This document shows, piece after piece, positions 1 through 7,256 of a stretch of 9,534 bases of DNA (its first letter is position 1; every line of letters begins with the position of its first letter). Source of the stretch: an uncultured Bacteroidales bacterium (GTDB lineage Bacteria; Bacteroidota; Bacteroidia; Bacteroidales; UBA932); assembly GCA_946406095.1 (NCBI GenBank), contig CAMJJO010000071.1, positions 1 through 9,534 on the forward strand. The letters run 5' to 3'. The notes below the pieces were generated by a model, which did no database searches, was not told the origin of the DNA, and saw only the letters and a program-made list of their open reading frames with translations. The position numbers were made by a program, and so were the translations under genes.

Positions 1-258
1 GCCGGCGCGGAGTTTCGTGACATCGAACTGCCCCTCGCATGCTTTGGAGAGTTTGACGACTTCGCTTCCTGGCATTCCCAAACGGGTGAACAACTTATAG
101 AAAACCTCTCCGGACTGCACCTTGCTTTCTTTTACGGTAAGCGTGTCGGTGCGGAAACCGAGGGGCCAGACTTTTTCTTCTTCCTGAGTGGATTGTTTTG
201 TTTTGCAGGCGCATATTGCCAGCGCGCAGAGTATAAGGATCGTGTTCTTTCGCATCAT
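1..258 (-). CDS. Probable M23-family metallopeptidase lipoprotein, N-terminal part only
   Basis: The reading frame opens at 258 (ATGATG; 255 is the alternative start) and runs off the left edge after 86 codons without a stop. Residues 1-18 form a lipoprotein-type signal: R3-K4, a hydrophobic stretch, then Ile-Cys-Ala-Cys with C18 the likely lipidated cysteine. From about residue 34 it reads GFRTDTLTVKE, then SGEVFYKLFTRLGM and FDVTKLRAG. This pattern resembles the N-terminal LysM/OapA-like region that precedes the peptidase domain in Bacteroidales M23 lysostaphin-like proteins. Such proteins cut peptide cross-links in peptidoglycan from the periplasmic side. The catalytic domain lies outside the window, so the peptidase call comes from recall of the family's N-terminal region, not from active-site residues. 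It is transcribed divergently from the rhamnosidase gene, with 47 bp between them. No Shine-Dalgarno is visible. A different envelope lipoprotein with a similar leader region is possible. Confidence 0.6.
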   Translation of the reverse strand, partial: MMRKNTILILCALAICACKTKQSTQEEEKVWPLGFRTDTLTVKESKVQSGEVFYKLFTRLGMPGSEVVKLSKACEGQFDVTKLRAG

Positions 259-262
259 ATCG

Positions 263-270
263 CGAAGATA
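263..270 (-). promoter_or_regulatory. Weak candidate -7 element for the M23-like gene
   Basis: Read on the minus strand, this is TATCTTCG, matching the Bacteroidota -7 consensus TAnnTTTG at all fixed positions but one. It ends 4 bases before the first ATG at 258. That would give a very short or absent 5' leader. No TTTG-type -33 element is seen at the usual distance upstream. The call rests on a short degenerate motif and is tentative. Confidence 0.2.
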
Positions 271-291
271 GTGATTTTGCTTGAATTTTAT

Positions 292-299
292 TAAATTTG
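292..299 (+). promoter_or_regulatory. Candidate Bacteroidota -7 element for the rhamnosidase-antiporter pair
   Basis: TAAATTTG matches the Bacteroidota sigma-factor -7 consensus TAnnTTTG exactly. It lies in an AT-rich stretch (about 271-300) and ends 6 bases before the ATG at 306. If used, transcription would begin at or within a few bases of the start codon. No TTTG sits at the usual spacing of about 19-21 bp upstream: the TTTG at 276-279 is only 12 bp away. The -33 half is therefore unsupported. A weak AGGA at 301-304 is too close to the ATG to act as a normal Shine-Dalgarno. Confidence 0.35.
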
Positions 300-305
300 T
301 AGGAT

Positions 306-3300
306 ATGAAGATGATCTTGACAATGCTTTTGGCCGTGCTGGCGGCTGCGCCTGATGGCAATGACAGAATAGTCGAACAATTCCAGAGCCCGACGAGGGC
401 GGCGAGGCCATATGTGTGGTGGCACTGGATGGATGGTGAGGTGTCCCTGGATGGTATCAAGAAGGACCTGGAGTGGATGGATGCAGTGGGAATAGCGGGA
501 TTCCACCAGTTCGATGCCGGGGGAGTGAATATGCCCAAAGCGGCGCCGTTCAAGCGCCCTTACCTCTCCGAAAGCTGGAAGGAGGCGTTTCGCTATGCCG
601 TACAGAAAGCCGATTCGCTGAATATGGAGATGACCATCGCAAGCGCACCTGGCTGGAGCAGCACCGGCGGCCCCTGGGTCACCCCGGAAGATGCAATGAA
701 GAAGCTCGAGTGGCAAACCATCGACATCCAGGGCGGCCAAATCGATATACAACTACCTGAATTGCCAAAAGTCGTAGGCCCCTACAGAGACATTCCCCGC
801 AAAGCGGAACACATTGACGTAGAACCCTACGGATACGACGTCGCGGTGGTTGCCGTCAAACTCTCAAACGATAACCGCACGATGGAAGAACTCGGCGCCA
901 AGGTCACCAAAGAAAGCGCCGACAAAGAAGGCTACAAAACCATCACCATAGAATTCCCCCGCAAACAGCAGATAAGAGCCTTCACCCTTCGCGCATCCGC
1001 CGGCGGGTTCCGCCCCAGGGAAGGAGATGCCTACAGCAAAAATGAGATTCAGTATAGCAACGACGGCAAGAAGTGGCAAACCCTCACCAAGGTAATTAAA
1101 TCCCCCCTGGATTATGTGACGGTGAATGCCAGCGCAAAAGCACGCTTCTTCCGTGCAATTGGCGAAAAACTGATTGATCTTGAGCTATTTACAACAAAAA
1201 AAATCCAGCAGTTCGAGGAAAAGGCCGGTTATTGTTTCCCTTACGATTTCAACAAACAATCATTTTGGATAGCTGAAATTTTTAGCCGCAATACAGAGGT
1301 CATCGACCTCACCGACAAACTCAACCCGGACGGCACCCTCAAGTGCGAATTGCCAAATGGCCGCTGGCGCATCTACCGCTTCGGCGCGTCCCTCACCGGC
1401 AAGATGAACCATCCGGCATCCCCGAATGCCACCGGCCTGGAGGTGGACAAACTCAACAAAGAGGCCTGGACCCGTTACTTCCAGAAGTACCTGGAGATGT
1501 ATAAGGAGGCGGCCGGAGGTATGCTCGGAGAAAAAGGCATAACACACTTACTTGTAGATAGTTACGAGGCCAATGGCGAGACCTGGACCCCCGGCATGGA
1601 AAAAGAATTCAAAGCCCGGAGAGGATATGACCTCAGGCCGTGGATGCCCGTTCTGGCCGGCGAGATAATCAATAGCTATAACGAAAGCGAGCAGTTCCTC
1701 CGCGACTGGCGCAAGACTCTCGCCGAACTCTTCGAAGAGAACTACAATCGCATAAATGAAATTATCGCGGAGTATGGCATGAAGGGCAGCTACATCGAAT
1801 CCCACGAGACAGGCCGTGCCTTCGTAGGGGACGGAATGGCGGTAAAGAAAAAGGCCACCGTGCCCATGTCCGCCATCTGGGTGCAGAATTCCCCTTCTGG
1901 CTCCATGATCCCGTCAGCCATCAGCGATATCCGCGAAAGCGCTTCGGTCGCGCATATCTACGGTCAGAATATAGCCGCGGCCGAATCCTTCACGGCCAAC
2001 GGCGATGGCAAGCACGCCTACACCTACCATCCCGGCAACATCAAGATGGTGGCTGACATAGCCCTGGCGAGCGGCCTGAACCGCTTTGTGATCCACGACA
2101 GCGCCAGCCAGCCCTCGGACGACTATCTGCCCGGTCTCGGGCTGTTCAAATATGGCCAATGGTTCCACCGCAACGAGACCTGGGCCCCCTACGCGAGGGT
2201 CTGGACAGATTACCTCGCACGCAGCTGCCAGATGATGCAGCAGGGCCGGAACGTGGCCGACATCCTTCTCTATTATGGAGAGGATACCAACGCCACGGCC
2301 CAGTACGGCGGCGAGAAGCTCAAGTACCTGCCAGTGATTCCGGCGGGCTACAACTTCGACTACGCGAATCCGGACGTGCTGCTGAACGTGGTGCGGACGG
2401 AAGGGAAGTGCCTGGTGACCGGCAGCAGCCAGCGCTACAAGGTGCTGGTGCTCGGCGGCAACTGCAGGAACTATGTTTCAAAGGAGATTATGGGGAGGAT
2501 AGAGGCGATTAAGGCGGCGGGGGTTCCGGTTTGTTACGAGGATGAGTTGGCGGAGTGCCTGAAAGTCAACGGCATAGGACCGGATGTGGATATCACTTCG
2601 CAAGGATTTATTTATGGAGGGGACGCTCCAAAGAACCAGCGTGGGCACGATTGCAGCCTGACCGGCGTACAATTTGTTCATCGGGAGATCCCCGGTAGCC
2701 AGGTCTACTGGTTCTGCAACTTCACGCAGAAGCCCTGGGAAGGGGAGATCAAGGTGCGAGACGGCGGAGAGTACGCGGCCCTGCTGAATGCGGAGGATGG
2801 CAGCGCGGTACGCCTGCCGAAGGGCGGAAACGCCATCAGCCTCAAGCTCAAGGCGGGAGATGCGGTGTTCGTGATGTTTACTGACCAGCCGCTGGACATC
2901 CCGGCCGCAAAGCCCGAATATAAAGAAAAGGAAATCCTTACCCTAGAGCGCTGGTGGGATGTGGAATTCTGCCAGAAGGGGGGAGAGCATGCTGTGGAAA
3001 CATTCTCCACACTTAATGACTGGACCACCAACAGCGACCCCGTGGTGAAGTATTTCTCCGGCACTGCAAACTATAAATCGGCCTTCTGTATCCCTGCTGG
3101 CGCTCTGGACAAACAGGAGCAGGTCCGTCTGGATCTCGGCACGGTGAATGTGATGGCGGAGCTAATCGTCAACGGCCATAATGCCGGAGTGCTTTGGAGA
3201 GAGCCATATATCAGCGCAGATATTCTTCCTTGGCTGAAAGAAGGTGAGAATACGATAGAAGTGAATGTGACCAACCTCTGGGTCAACCGAATGATAGGGG

Positions 3301-3419
3301 ACCGCCAGCGTGGGGAAAAACCCGTGACCAACGTGCGTCGTTTCTACAATGCCGGCGACAAACTCCTCCCTTCCGGCCTGCTTGGCCCTGTTAAACTGAT
3401 AGGTTATTCCGAACGATGA
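306..3419 (+). CDS. Exported GH106-like alpha-L-rhamnosidase
   Basis: 1037 residues. Residues 1 to about 15 form a short signal peptide (K2, then a Leu/Ala-rich core) with no lipobox, so a soluble periplasmic enzyme is likely. The mature start has the GH106 hallmark RPYVWWHWMDG (34-44) followed by GIKKDLEWMDAVGIAGFHQFDAGG (49-73, written with its family pattern in mind). A core alpha/beta barrel with inserted beta domains follows. Residues 213-297 resemble an F5/8-type discoidin fold (IEFPRKQQIRAFTLRA, EIQYSNDGKKWQTL). Acidic clusters that could hold catalytic residues are DSYE (E421), YIESHE (E498, E501) and AAESF (E560). GH106 is an inverting, calcium-dependent family using a glutamate pair, but I cannot map the pair without alignment. 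The C-terminus (about 880-1035) is a galactose-binding-like sandwich with LIVNGHNAGVLWREPY and NTIEVNVTNLWVNRMIG. It would release terminal L-rhamnose from pectic or other glycans. Length fits the family. The stop overlaps the antiporter start by 4 bp. ATG 306 is chosen because it gives the full signal peptide; ATG 312 is possible. Confidence 0.88.
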   Translation: MKMILTMLLAVLAAAPDGNDRIVEQFQSPTRAARPYVWWHWMDGEVSLDGIKKDLEWMDAVGIAGFHQFDAGGVNMPKAAPFKRPYLSESWKEAFRYAVQKADSLNMEMTIASAPGWSSTGGPWVTPEDAMKKLEWQTIDIQGGQIDIQLPELPKVVGPYRDIPRKAEHIDVEPYGYDVAVVAVKLSNDNRTMEELGAKVTKESADKEGYKTITIEFPRKQQIRAFTLRASAGGFRPREGDAYSKNEIQYSNDGKKWQTLTKVIKSPLDYVTVNASAKARFFRAIGEKLIDLELFTTKKIQQFEEKAGYCFPYDFNKQSFWIAEIFSRNTEVIDLTDKLNPDGTLKCELPNGRWRIYRFGASLTGKMNHPASPNATGLEVDKLNKEAWTRYFQKYLEMYKEAAGGMLGEKGITHLLVDSYEANGETWTPGMEKEFKARRGYDLRPWMPVLAGEIINSYNESEQFLRDWRKTLAELFEENYNRINEIIAEYGMKGSYIESHETGRAFVGDGMAVKKKATVPMSAIWVQNSPSGSMIPSAISDIRESASVAHIYGQNIAAAESFTANGDGKHAYTYHPGNIKMVADIALASGLNRFVIHDSASQPSDDYLPGLGLFKYGQWFHRNETWAPYARVWTDYLARSCQMMQQGRNVADILLYYGEDTNATAQYGGEKLKYLPVIPAGYNFDYANPDVLLNVVRTEGKCLVTGSSQRYKVLVLGGNCRNYVSKEIMGRIEAIKAAGVPVCYEDELAECLKVNGIGPDVDITSQGFIYGGDAPKNQRGHDCSLTGVQFVHREIPGSQVYWFCNFTQKPWEGEIKVRDGGEYAALLNAEDGSAVRLPKGGNAISLKLKAGDAVFVMFTDQPLDIPAAKPEYKEKEILTLERWWDVEFCQKGGEHAVETFSTLNDWTTNSDPVVKYFSGTANYKSAFCIPAGALDKQEQVRLDLGTVNVMAELIVNGHNAGVLWREPYISADILPWLKEGENTIEVNVTNLWVNRMIGDRQRGEKPVTNVRRFYNAGDKLLPSGLLGPVKLIGYSER

Positions 3420-5677
3420 CTGAAGAACTGAACCTTGTGCGCGATCTAGCCGTAATCCTGATCTCGGCAGGCGTATTTACCATAATATCCAAAGCCCTTA
3501 AGCAACCGCTGATACTGGGCTACATCATTGCCGGTTTCCTGATAGGCCCCAATGTCAAGTTCTTTTTCAATATCTCCAGCGCGGAGGTGGTGGAGCAATG
3601 GTCCGAGATCGGATTGATTTTCATGATGTTCGGTCTGGGCCTGGAATTCAGTTTCAAGAAACTGCTGAAAGTGGGCAGCGGCGCCCTTGTGACTGCCGGG
3701 ACCAAATTCCTGGGTGTGTTCGTCATAGGTTTCATCATCGGGCAGGCTCTCTCGTGGACTGTGATGGAGAGCATTTTCCTGGCTGGTCTTCTAAGTATGT
3801 CGTCCACGGCCGTGGTGCTCAAATCCTACGAGGACATGGGGCTGAAAGAGAAGCCTTATGCACCACTTGTATTCGGCACTCTGGTGGTTGAAGACCTGAT
3901 AGCGATCATCTTGATGGTATTGCTGTCTACAATGGCCGTATCCAACAGTTTCGCTGGAGGGGAGCTGGTGCTTGCTATCGCAAAACTGGTGTTCTTCATC
4001 GTGCTGGTATTCATCGTGGGCATATATCTGATCCCGACGTTGTTTAAACGCGCCCGCAAATATCTTAACGACGAAATCCTTCTTCTGGTGAGCATCGGCC
4101 TTTGCTTTGCGATGGTAACGATTGCATCTGCGGCTGGTTTTTCATCCGCTCTCGGTGCATTTGTAATGGGTTCCATCCTGGCCGAAACCCTTGAAAGCGA
4201 GAATATCGAGCATCTGGTCAGGCCGATCAAAGACCTGTTCGGCGCCATCTTCTTCGTCTCTGTAGGTATGATGGTGGCACCGGCTGTGATCCTTAAGTAT
4301 CTCCCTGTTATCCTGCTGCTGGCCGTTATAGTCATCCTCACACATATATTCTTCAGCGCAGCCGGAATCCTGATGACGGGAAAAGGCCTGGAGAATTCGG
4401 TTCATACGGGGTTCAGCCTGGCCCAGTTGGGTGAATTCGGCTTCATCATCGCCGGAGTCGGCGTCAGTCTGGGCGTGATGAGGGATTTCATCTATCCTGT
4501 AATAGTTGCCGTTTCTGTAATCACTACCTTCACCACCCCTTATATTATTAAACTGGCAGGACCGGCCTACTCATATCTGCTCAGAAAGGCTTCTCCCAAG
4601 TTGCTGGACCGTATATCGCAGATGGAACGCAAGGATGAGCGATCGGCTGCGGAAAAGAGCGACTGGCACAAACTGCTGTCTGCCTATTTCACCCGTATAC
4701 TGCTCTATGGAGTCATTCTCTTTGCAATAATGATTGTCTCCCGCACGCTTATCGAACCCGGAATCGGAAAATTATTAAGCAGTTGGAGTGAGCTTGGAAG
4801 GAACATCCTTTCCGTTGTCATTACTTTGGCGCTGATGTCTCCTTTCCTGTATGGTTTCGCGGTCAGTTCCGGCACGGCCAACACCTACGCCCAGAACCTC
4901 ATCAATGCCAAGCAAAGCAACGTTTGGCCGGTGCTGGGGCTTCTGCTTGCCCGTTTCTTCATTGCCATCGGCATAGTTATGGCTGTGATCAGCACCCATT
5001 TCCAACTGGCCGGATGGGCCGCCGTGCTGATAATCGTCGGAGGCTTGATATTCTTTTTCTTCGCTCGCAGGAACATACGCACCCGCATGACCTTTCTGGA
5101 AAGCAGATTCTTCAACAATCTCAATCAGAAGGAACAGGAAGCCAGAAGAAAGGCGCCGGTGACCAGTTCCATCATGGCCAAGATGAGCGGCTACGATGTG
5201 AAGCTCGACCGAATCAAACTCAGCGCTGATTCTTCTTTTGCCGGCATGAAGCTGAAAGAACTCCCCATCAGGGATGAGTCTGGAGCGAACATAATCAAAA
5301 TCAGCCGTGGATCCCACAGTATCCTTGTGCCTTCCGGAAATGAGACAGTATTCCCCGGGGATGTCCTCCTTGCGGTAGGGACTACCAAGCAGCTGGATGC
5401 CCTGAAGGCAATGGTGGCCAATTCTATCGATCTTGCCGAAAAAGGCGACGAGGATAAGTTCGACATCGCCACTCTGGACATAAAGAAAGACTCCTACCTT
5501 TGTGGCAAGAGTCTTGAATCTTTGGAGCTGCGCAAGTCCAACTGCATGGTTATAAGTGTATTGCGCAACGATGAGATGATAACCAATCCCCGTGCCAGCC
5601 TTGTTTTCGAAGAAGGGGACAGGGTTTGGTTCGCCGGCGAGACTACTTCAGTAAATTACCTAGTATCGAACGGGTAA
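3416..5677 (+). CDS. CPA2-family cation:proton antiporter with extra membrane block and two RCK_C domains
   Basis: 753 residues. Residues about 7-390 form the KefB/KefC/NapA-like exchanger core. Family motifs are LGYIIAGFLIGP (34-45), GLIFMMFGLGLEF (66-78), MSSTAVVLK (128-136), VVEDLIAI (157-164, with acidic pair E159-D160 where CPA2 proteins bind the ion), SSALGAFVMG (243-252) and LAQLGEFGFII (335-345). It would exchange K+ or Na+ for protons across the inner membrane; the ion cannot be told from sequence. A second hydrophobic block of about four helices follows (428-443, 461-482, 503-525, 531-550), then a basic charged linker (551-582). Two RCK_C/TrkA_C domains end the protein, about 594-668 (with the clear FPGDVLLAVG signature) and 683-753 (EEGDRVWFAG). 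No RCK_N/Rossmann NAD-binding domain (GxGxxG) is seen, unlike KefB and KefC. RCK_C domains often sense small ligands, in some proteins c-di-AMP; that is inference here. The ATG start lies in the ATGA overlap with the rhamnosidase gene, so coupled translation is likely. The 3' end overlaps the convergent ATPase gene by 35 bp. Confidence 0.92.
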   Translation: MTEELNLVRDLAVILISAGVFTIISKALKQPLILGYIIAGFLIGPNVKFFFNISSAEVVEQWSEIGLIFMMFGLGLEFSFKKLLKVGSGALVTAGTKFLGVFVIGFIIGQALSWTVMESIFLAGLLSMSSTAVVLKSYEDMGLKEKPYAPLVFGTLVVEDLIAIILMVLLSTMAVSNSFAGGELVLAIAKLVFFIVLVFIVGIYLIPTLFKRARKYLNDEILLLVSIGLCFAMVTIASAAGFSSALGAFVMGSILAETLESENIEHLVRPIKDLFGAIFFVSVGMMVAPAVILKYLPVILLLAVIVILTHIFFSAAGILMTGKGLENSVHTGFSLAQLGEFGFIIAGVGVSLGVMRDFIYPVIVAVSVITTFTTPYIIKLAGPAYSYLLRKASPKLLDRISQMERKDERSAAEKSDWHKLLSAYFTRILLYGVILFAIMIVSRTLIEPGIGKLLSSWSELGRNILSVVITLALMSPFLYGFAVSSGTANTYAQNLINAKQSNVWPVLGLLLARFFIAIGIVMAVISTHFQLAGWAAVLIIVGGLIFFFFARRNIRTRMTFLESRFFNNLNQKEQEARRKAPVTSSIMAKMSGYDVKLDRIKLSADSSFAGMKLKELPIRDESGANIIKISRGSHSILVPSGNETVFPGDVLLAVGTTKQLDALKAMVANSIDLAEKGDEDKFDIATLDIKKDSYLCGKSLESLELRKSNCMVISVLRNDEMITNPRASLVFEEGDRVWFAGETTSVNYLVSNG

Positions 5678-7238
5678 GAGTCCTGGTTGCGGTGCTGGTG
5701 GCACTCTTTATCGCTTTGTTGGCGATATTCTTGCCGCTGGTAGTGCTGGACTTCTTGCCGGTTACGGAATTCGCGACGGCGGTGCCCACGGAAGTTGTAA
5801 CGCTGGTGATGACAGCGCCTGCGGCAGCCTTGGCTATCTTGCTGAAAATGCTCTTGGTGCCCTTGGAATTGCCGTTTTCCTTGGCAGCCTTCTCGGATTT
5901 CGCTTTCTGCTCCTCCACTGCGGCGGCCTGGGCTTCCTGCTCTTCCTCGGCACGCTGCGCATCTGCAAGCAGAACTTCGAATGCACTTTCGCGGTCGATG
6001 GGAGTGTCGTATTTGCCGGCAATCATCGAGCTGTTTATCAGCTGCCTGCGCTGAGCCTCCGTAATTGCACCTATCTGACTCAAAGGGAAGAGTATCTTGG
6101 CGCGCTGCACGATCTGGGGTGCGCCTTTTTCATCGAGGAACGAAACCAGAGCCTCGCCAGTACCGAGCTCCATGATGGCATCCGCAGTCTTGAAAGCGGG
6201 ATTCGGACGGAAGGTTTCTGCCGCAGTGCGGACTGCCTTCTGGTCTTTGGGAGTATAGGCGCGCAGGGCATGCTGCACGCGGTTGCCAAGCTGGCCGAGG
6301 ATGTTCTCGGGGATATCTGTAGGGGACTGCGTGATAAAGTATACGCCGACGCCCTTGGAGCGAATCAGACGTACTACCTGCTCGATCTTGTCTACGAGTG
6401 CCTTGGGAGTCTCGTCGAAGAGGGTGTGAGCCTCGTCGAAGAAGAATACGAATTTGGGCAGTTCCAGATCTCCAACCTCGGGCAGCTTGGAATAGATTTC
6501 CGACAGCAGCCACAGCAGGAAAGTGGAGTACAGCTTGGGGTTCTGCATAAGCTTGTCGGCCGCCAGAACACTCAGGATGCCTTTTCCGCAGTTGGTCTGG
6601 AGAAGGTCGTAGATATCGAAAGCGGGCTCGCCGAAGAATTTTTCGGCACCCTGGCTCTCCAGGCTCAGGAGGGCACGCTGGATGGCACCGATGCTGCCGT
6701 CGCTCACGTTGCCGTACACCACCTTGTATTCGGCGGCATGGTCGGAAACATAGGCAACCATTGCGCGAAGGTCCTTAAGGTCGAGCAGAAGCAGGCCTTT
6801 GTCGTCCGCGACACGGAAGATGATATCCATGACTCCGCTCTGCACCTCGTTCAGGCCGAGCAGACGGCTGAGGAGCATGGGTCCCATGTTGGAAATGGTC
6901 GTGCGCATGGGATGTCCCTGCTCGCCGAACACGTCGTAGACGCGCACGGGGCAGCCTGCGAACTGGGGATTCTCGATCTCGAACTCGGGCATGCGCTTCT
7001 CGATGAAGCCGCTCAGGGCACCGGGCTGGCTGACGCCGCTGAGGTCGCCCTTCATATCTGCCATGAAGCAGGGGACACCTGCCTGGCTGAAGGTCTCGGC
7101 AAGAACCTGGAGGGATACGGTCTTACCCGTACCGGTGGCACCGGCGATAAGTCCGTGGCGGTTGGCCATCTTACCGCAAATGGAGATAGGGCCTTGTTCG
7201 CAGTGGGCGACATAGAGCCCGCGTGTGGTGTCTAGCAT
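5643..7238 (-). CDS. YjgR-type HerA-like ATPase (DUF853 family)
   Basis: 531 residues, close to the roughly 500-residue E. coli YjgR with a longer tail. The N-terminus GLYVAHCEQGPISI leads into the Walker A loop GATGTGKT (33-40, K39-T40). ADMKGDLSGVSQPG (60-73) is typical of the family. Walker B is FVFFFDEAH (263-271, D268-E269), and YFITQSPTDIPENILGQLGNR (300-320, key residues Q304, D308 and R320) resembles the sensor and arginine region of HerA/FtsK hexameric motors. The family forms ATP-driven rings by analogy with HerA; the role of YjgR itself is not established, so no pathway is assigned. Residues about 418-456 are Glu/Ala/Lys/Gln-rich and probably coiled coil. Residues 465-531 are a Ser/Thr/Ala/Lys-rich tail ending RSILGNLLK. 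It starts 18 bp after potD, so it is probably the last gene of the pot operon. No Shine-Dalgarno or separate promoter is apparent in that gap. The last 11 codons and stop lie opposite the end of the antiporter gene. Confidence 0.9.
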   Translation of the reverse strand: MLDTTRGLYVAHCEQGPISICGKMANRHGLIAGATGTGKTVSLQVLAETFSQAGVPCFMADMKGDLSGVSQPGALSGFIEKRMPEFEIENPQFAGCPVRVYDVFGEQGHPMRTTISNMGPMLLSRLLGLNEVQSGVMDIIFRVADDKGLLLLDLKDLRAMVAYVSDHAAEYKVVYGNVSDGSIGAIQRALLSLESQGAEKFFGEPAFDIYDLLQTNCGKGILSVLAADKLMQNPKLYSTFLLWLLSEIYSKLPEVGDLELPKFVFFFDEAHTLFDETPKALVDKIEQVVRLIRSKGVGVYFITQSPTDIPENILGQLGNRVQHALRAYTPKDQKAVRTAAETFRPNPAFKTADAIMELGTGEALVSFLDEKGAPQIVQRAKILFPLSQIGAITEAQRRQLINSSMIAGKYDTPIDRESAFEVLLADAQRAEEEQEAQAAAVEEQKAKSEKAAKENGNSKGTKSIFSKIAKAAAGAVITSVTTSVGTAVANSVTGKKSSTTSGKNIANKAIKSATSTATRTLTRSILGNLLK

Positions 7239-7256
7239 ATCTGATTATTCTAAATG

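Noticed and set aside
41..51. GCTTTGGAGAG shared with 3189-3199
   Set aside because: An 11-base match between two coding regions with no extension on either side is likely chance.
420..485. Repeated TGGATGG motifs early in the rhamnosidase gene
   Set aside because: They are explained by Trp-Met-Asp and Leu-Asp-Gly codons in the conserved GH106 N-terminal motif, with no regular repeat unit.
1196..1203. Run of eight A in the rhamnosidase gene as a possible programmed frameshift site
   Set aside because: Both shifted frames reach a stop soon afterwards, no stimulatory hairpin is evident, and the zero frame continues as normal family sequence.
5631..5640. Perfect 10-bp palindrome TCGCCGGCGA just past the ATPase gene stop
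   Set aside because: It has no loop and no U-tract for a terminator, and it lies in conserved RCK_C coding sequence of the antiporter. Single short palindromes are expected by chance at this GC content.
5676..5708. Inverted repeat AAGAGT / ACTCTT just after the antiporter stop, a possible terminator
   Set aside because: The stem is only 6 bp and AT-rich with a 21-nt loop, there is no clear U-tract, and it lies in the coding sequence of the convergent ATPase gene.
6270..7235. A 321-codon plus-strand open frame opposite the YjgR-like gene
   Set aside because: It is antisense to a gene with clear Walker A and B motifs, and its product shows no recognisable domain. Such frames arise from the codon bias of the real gene.
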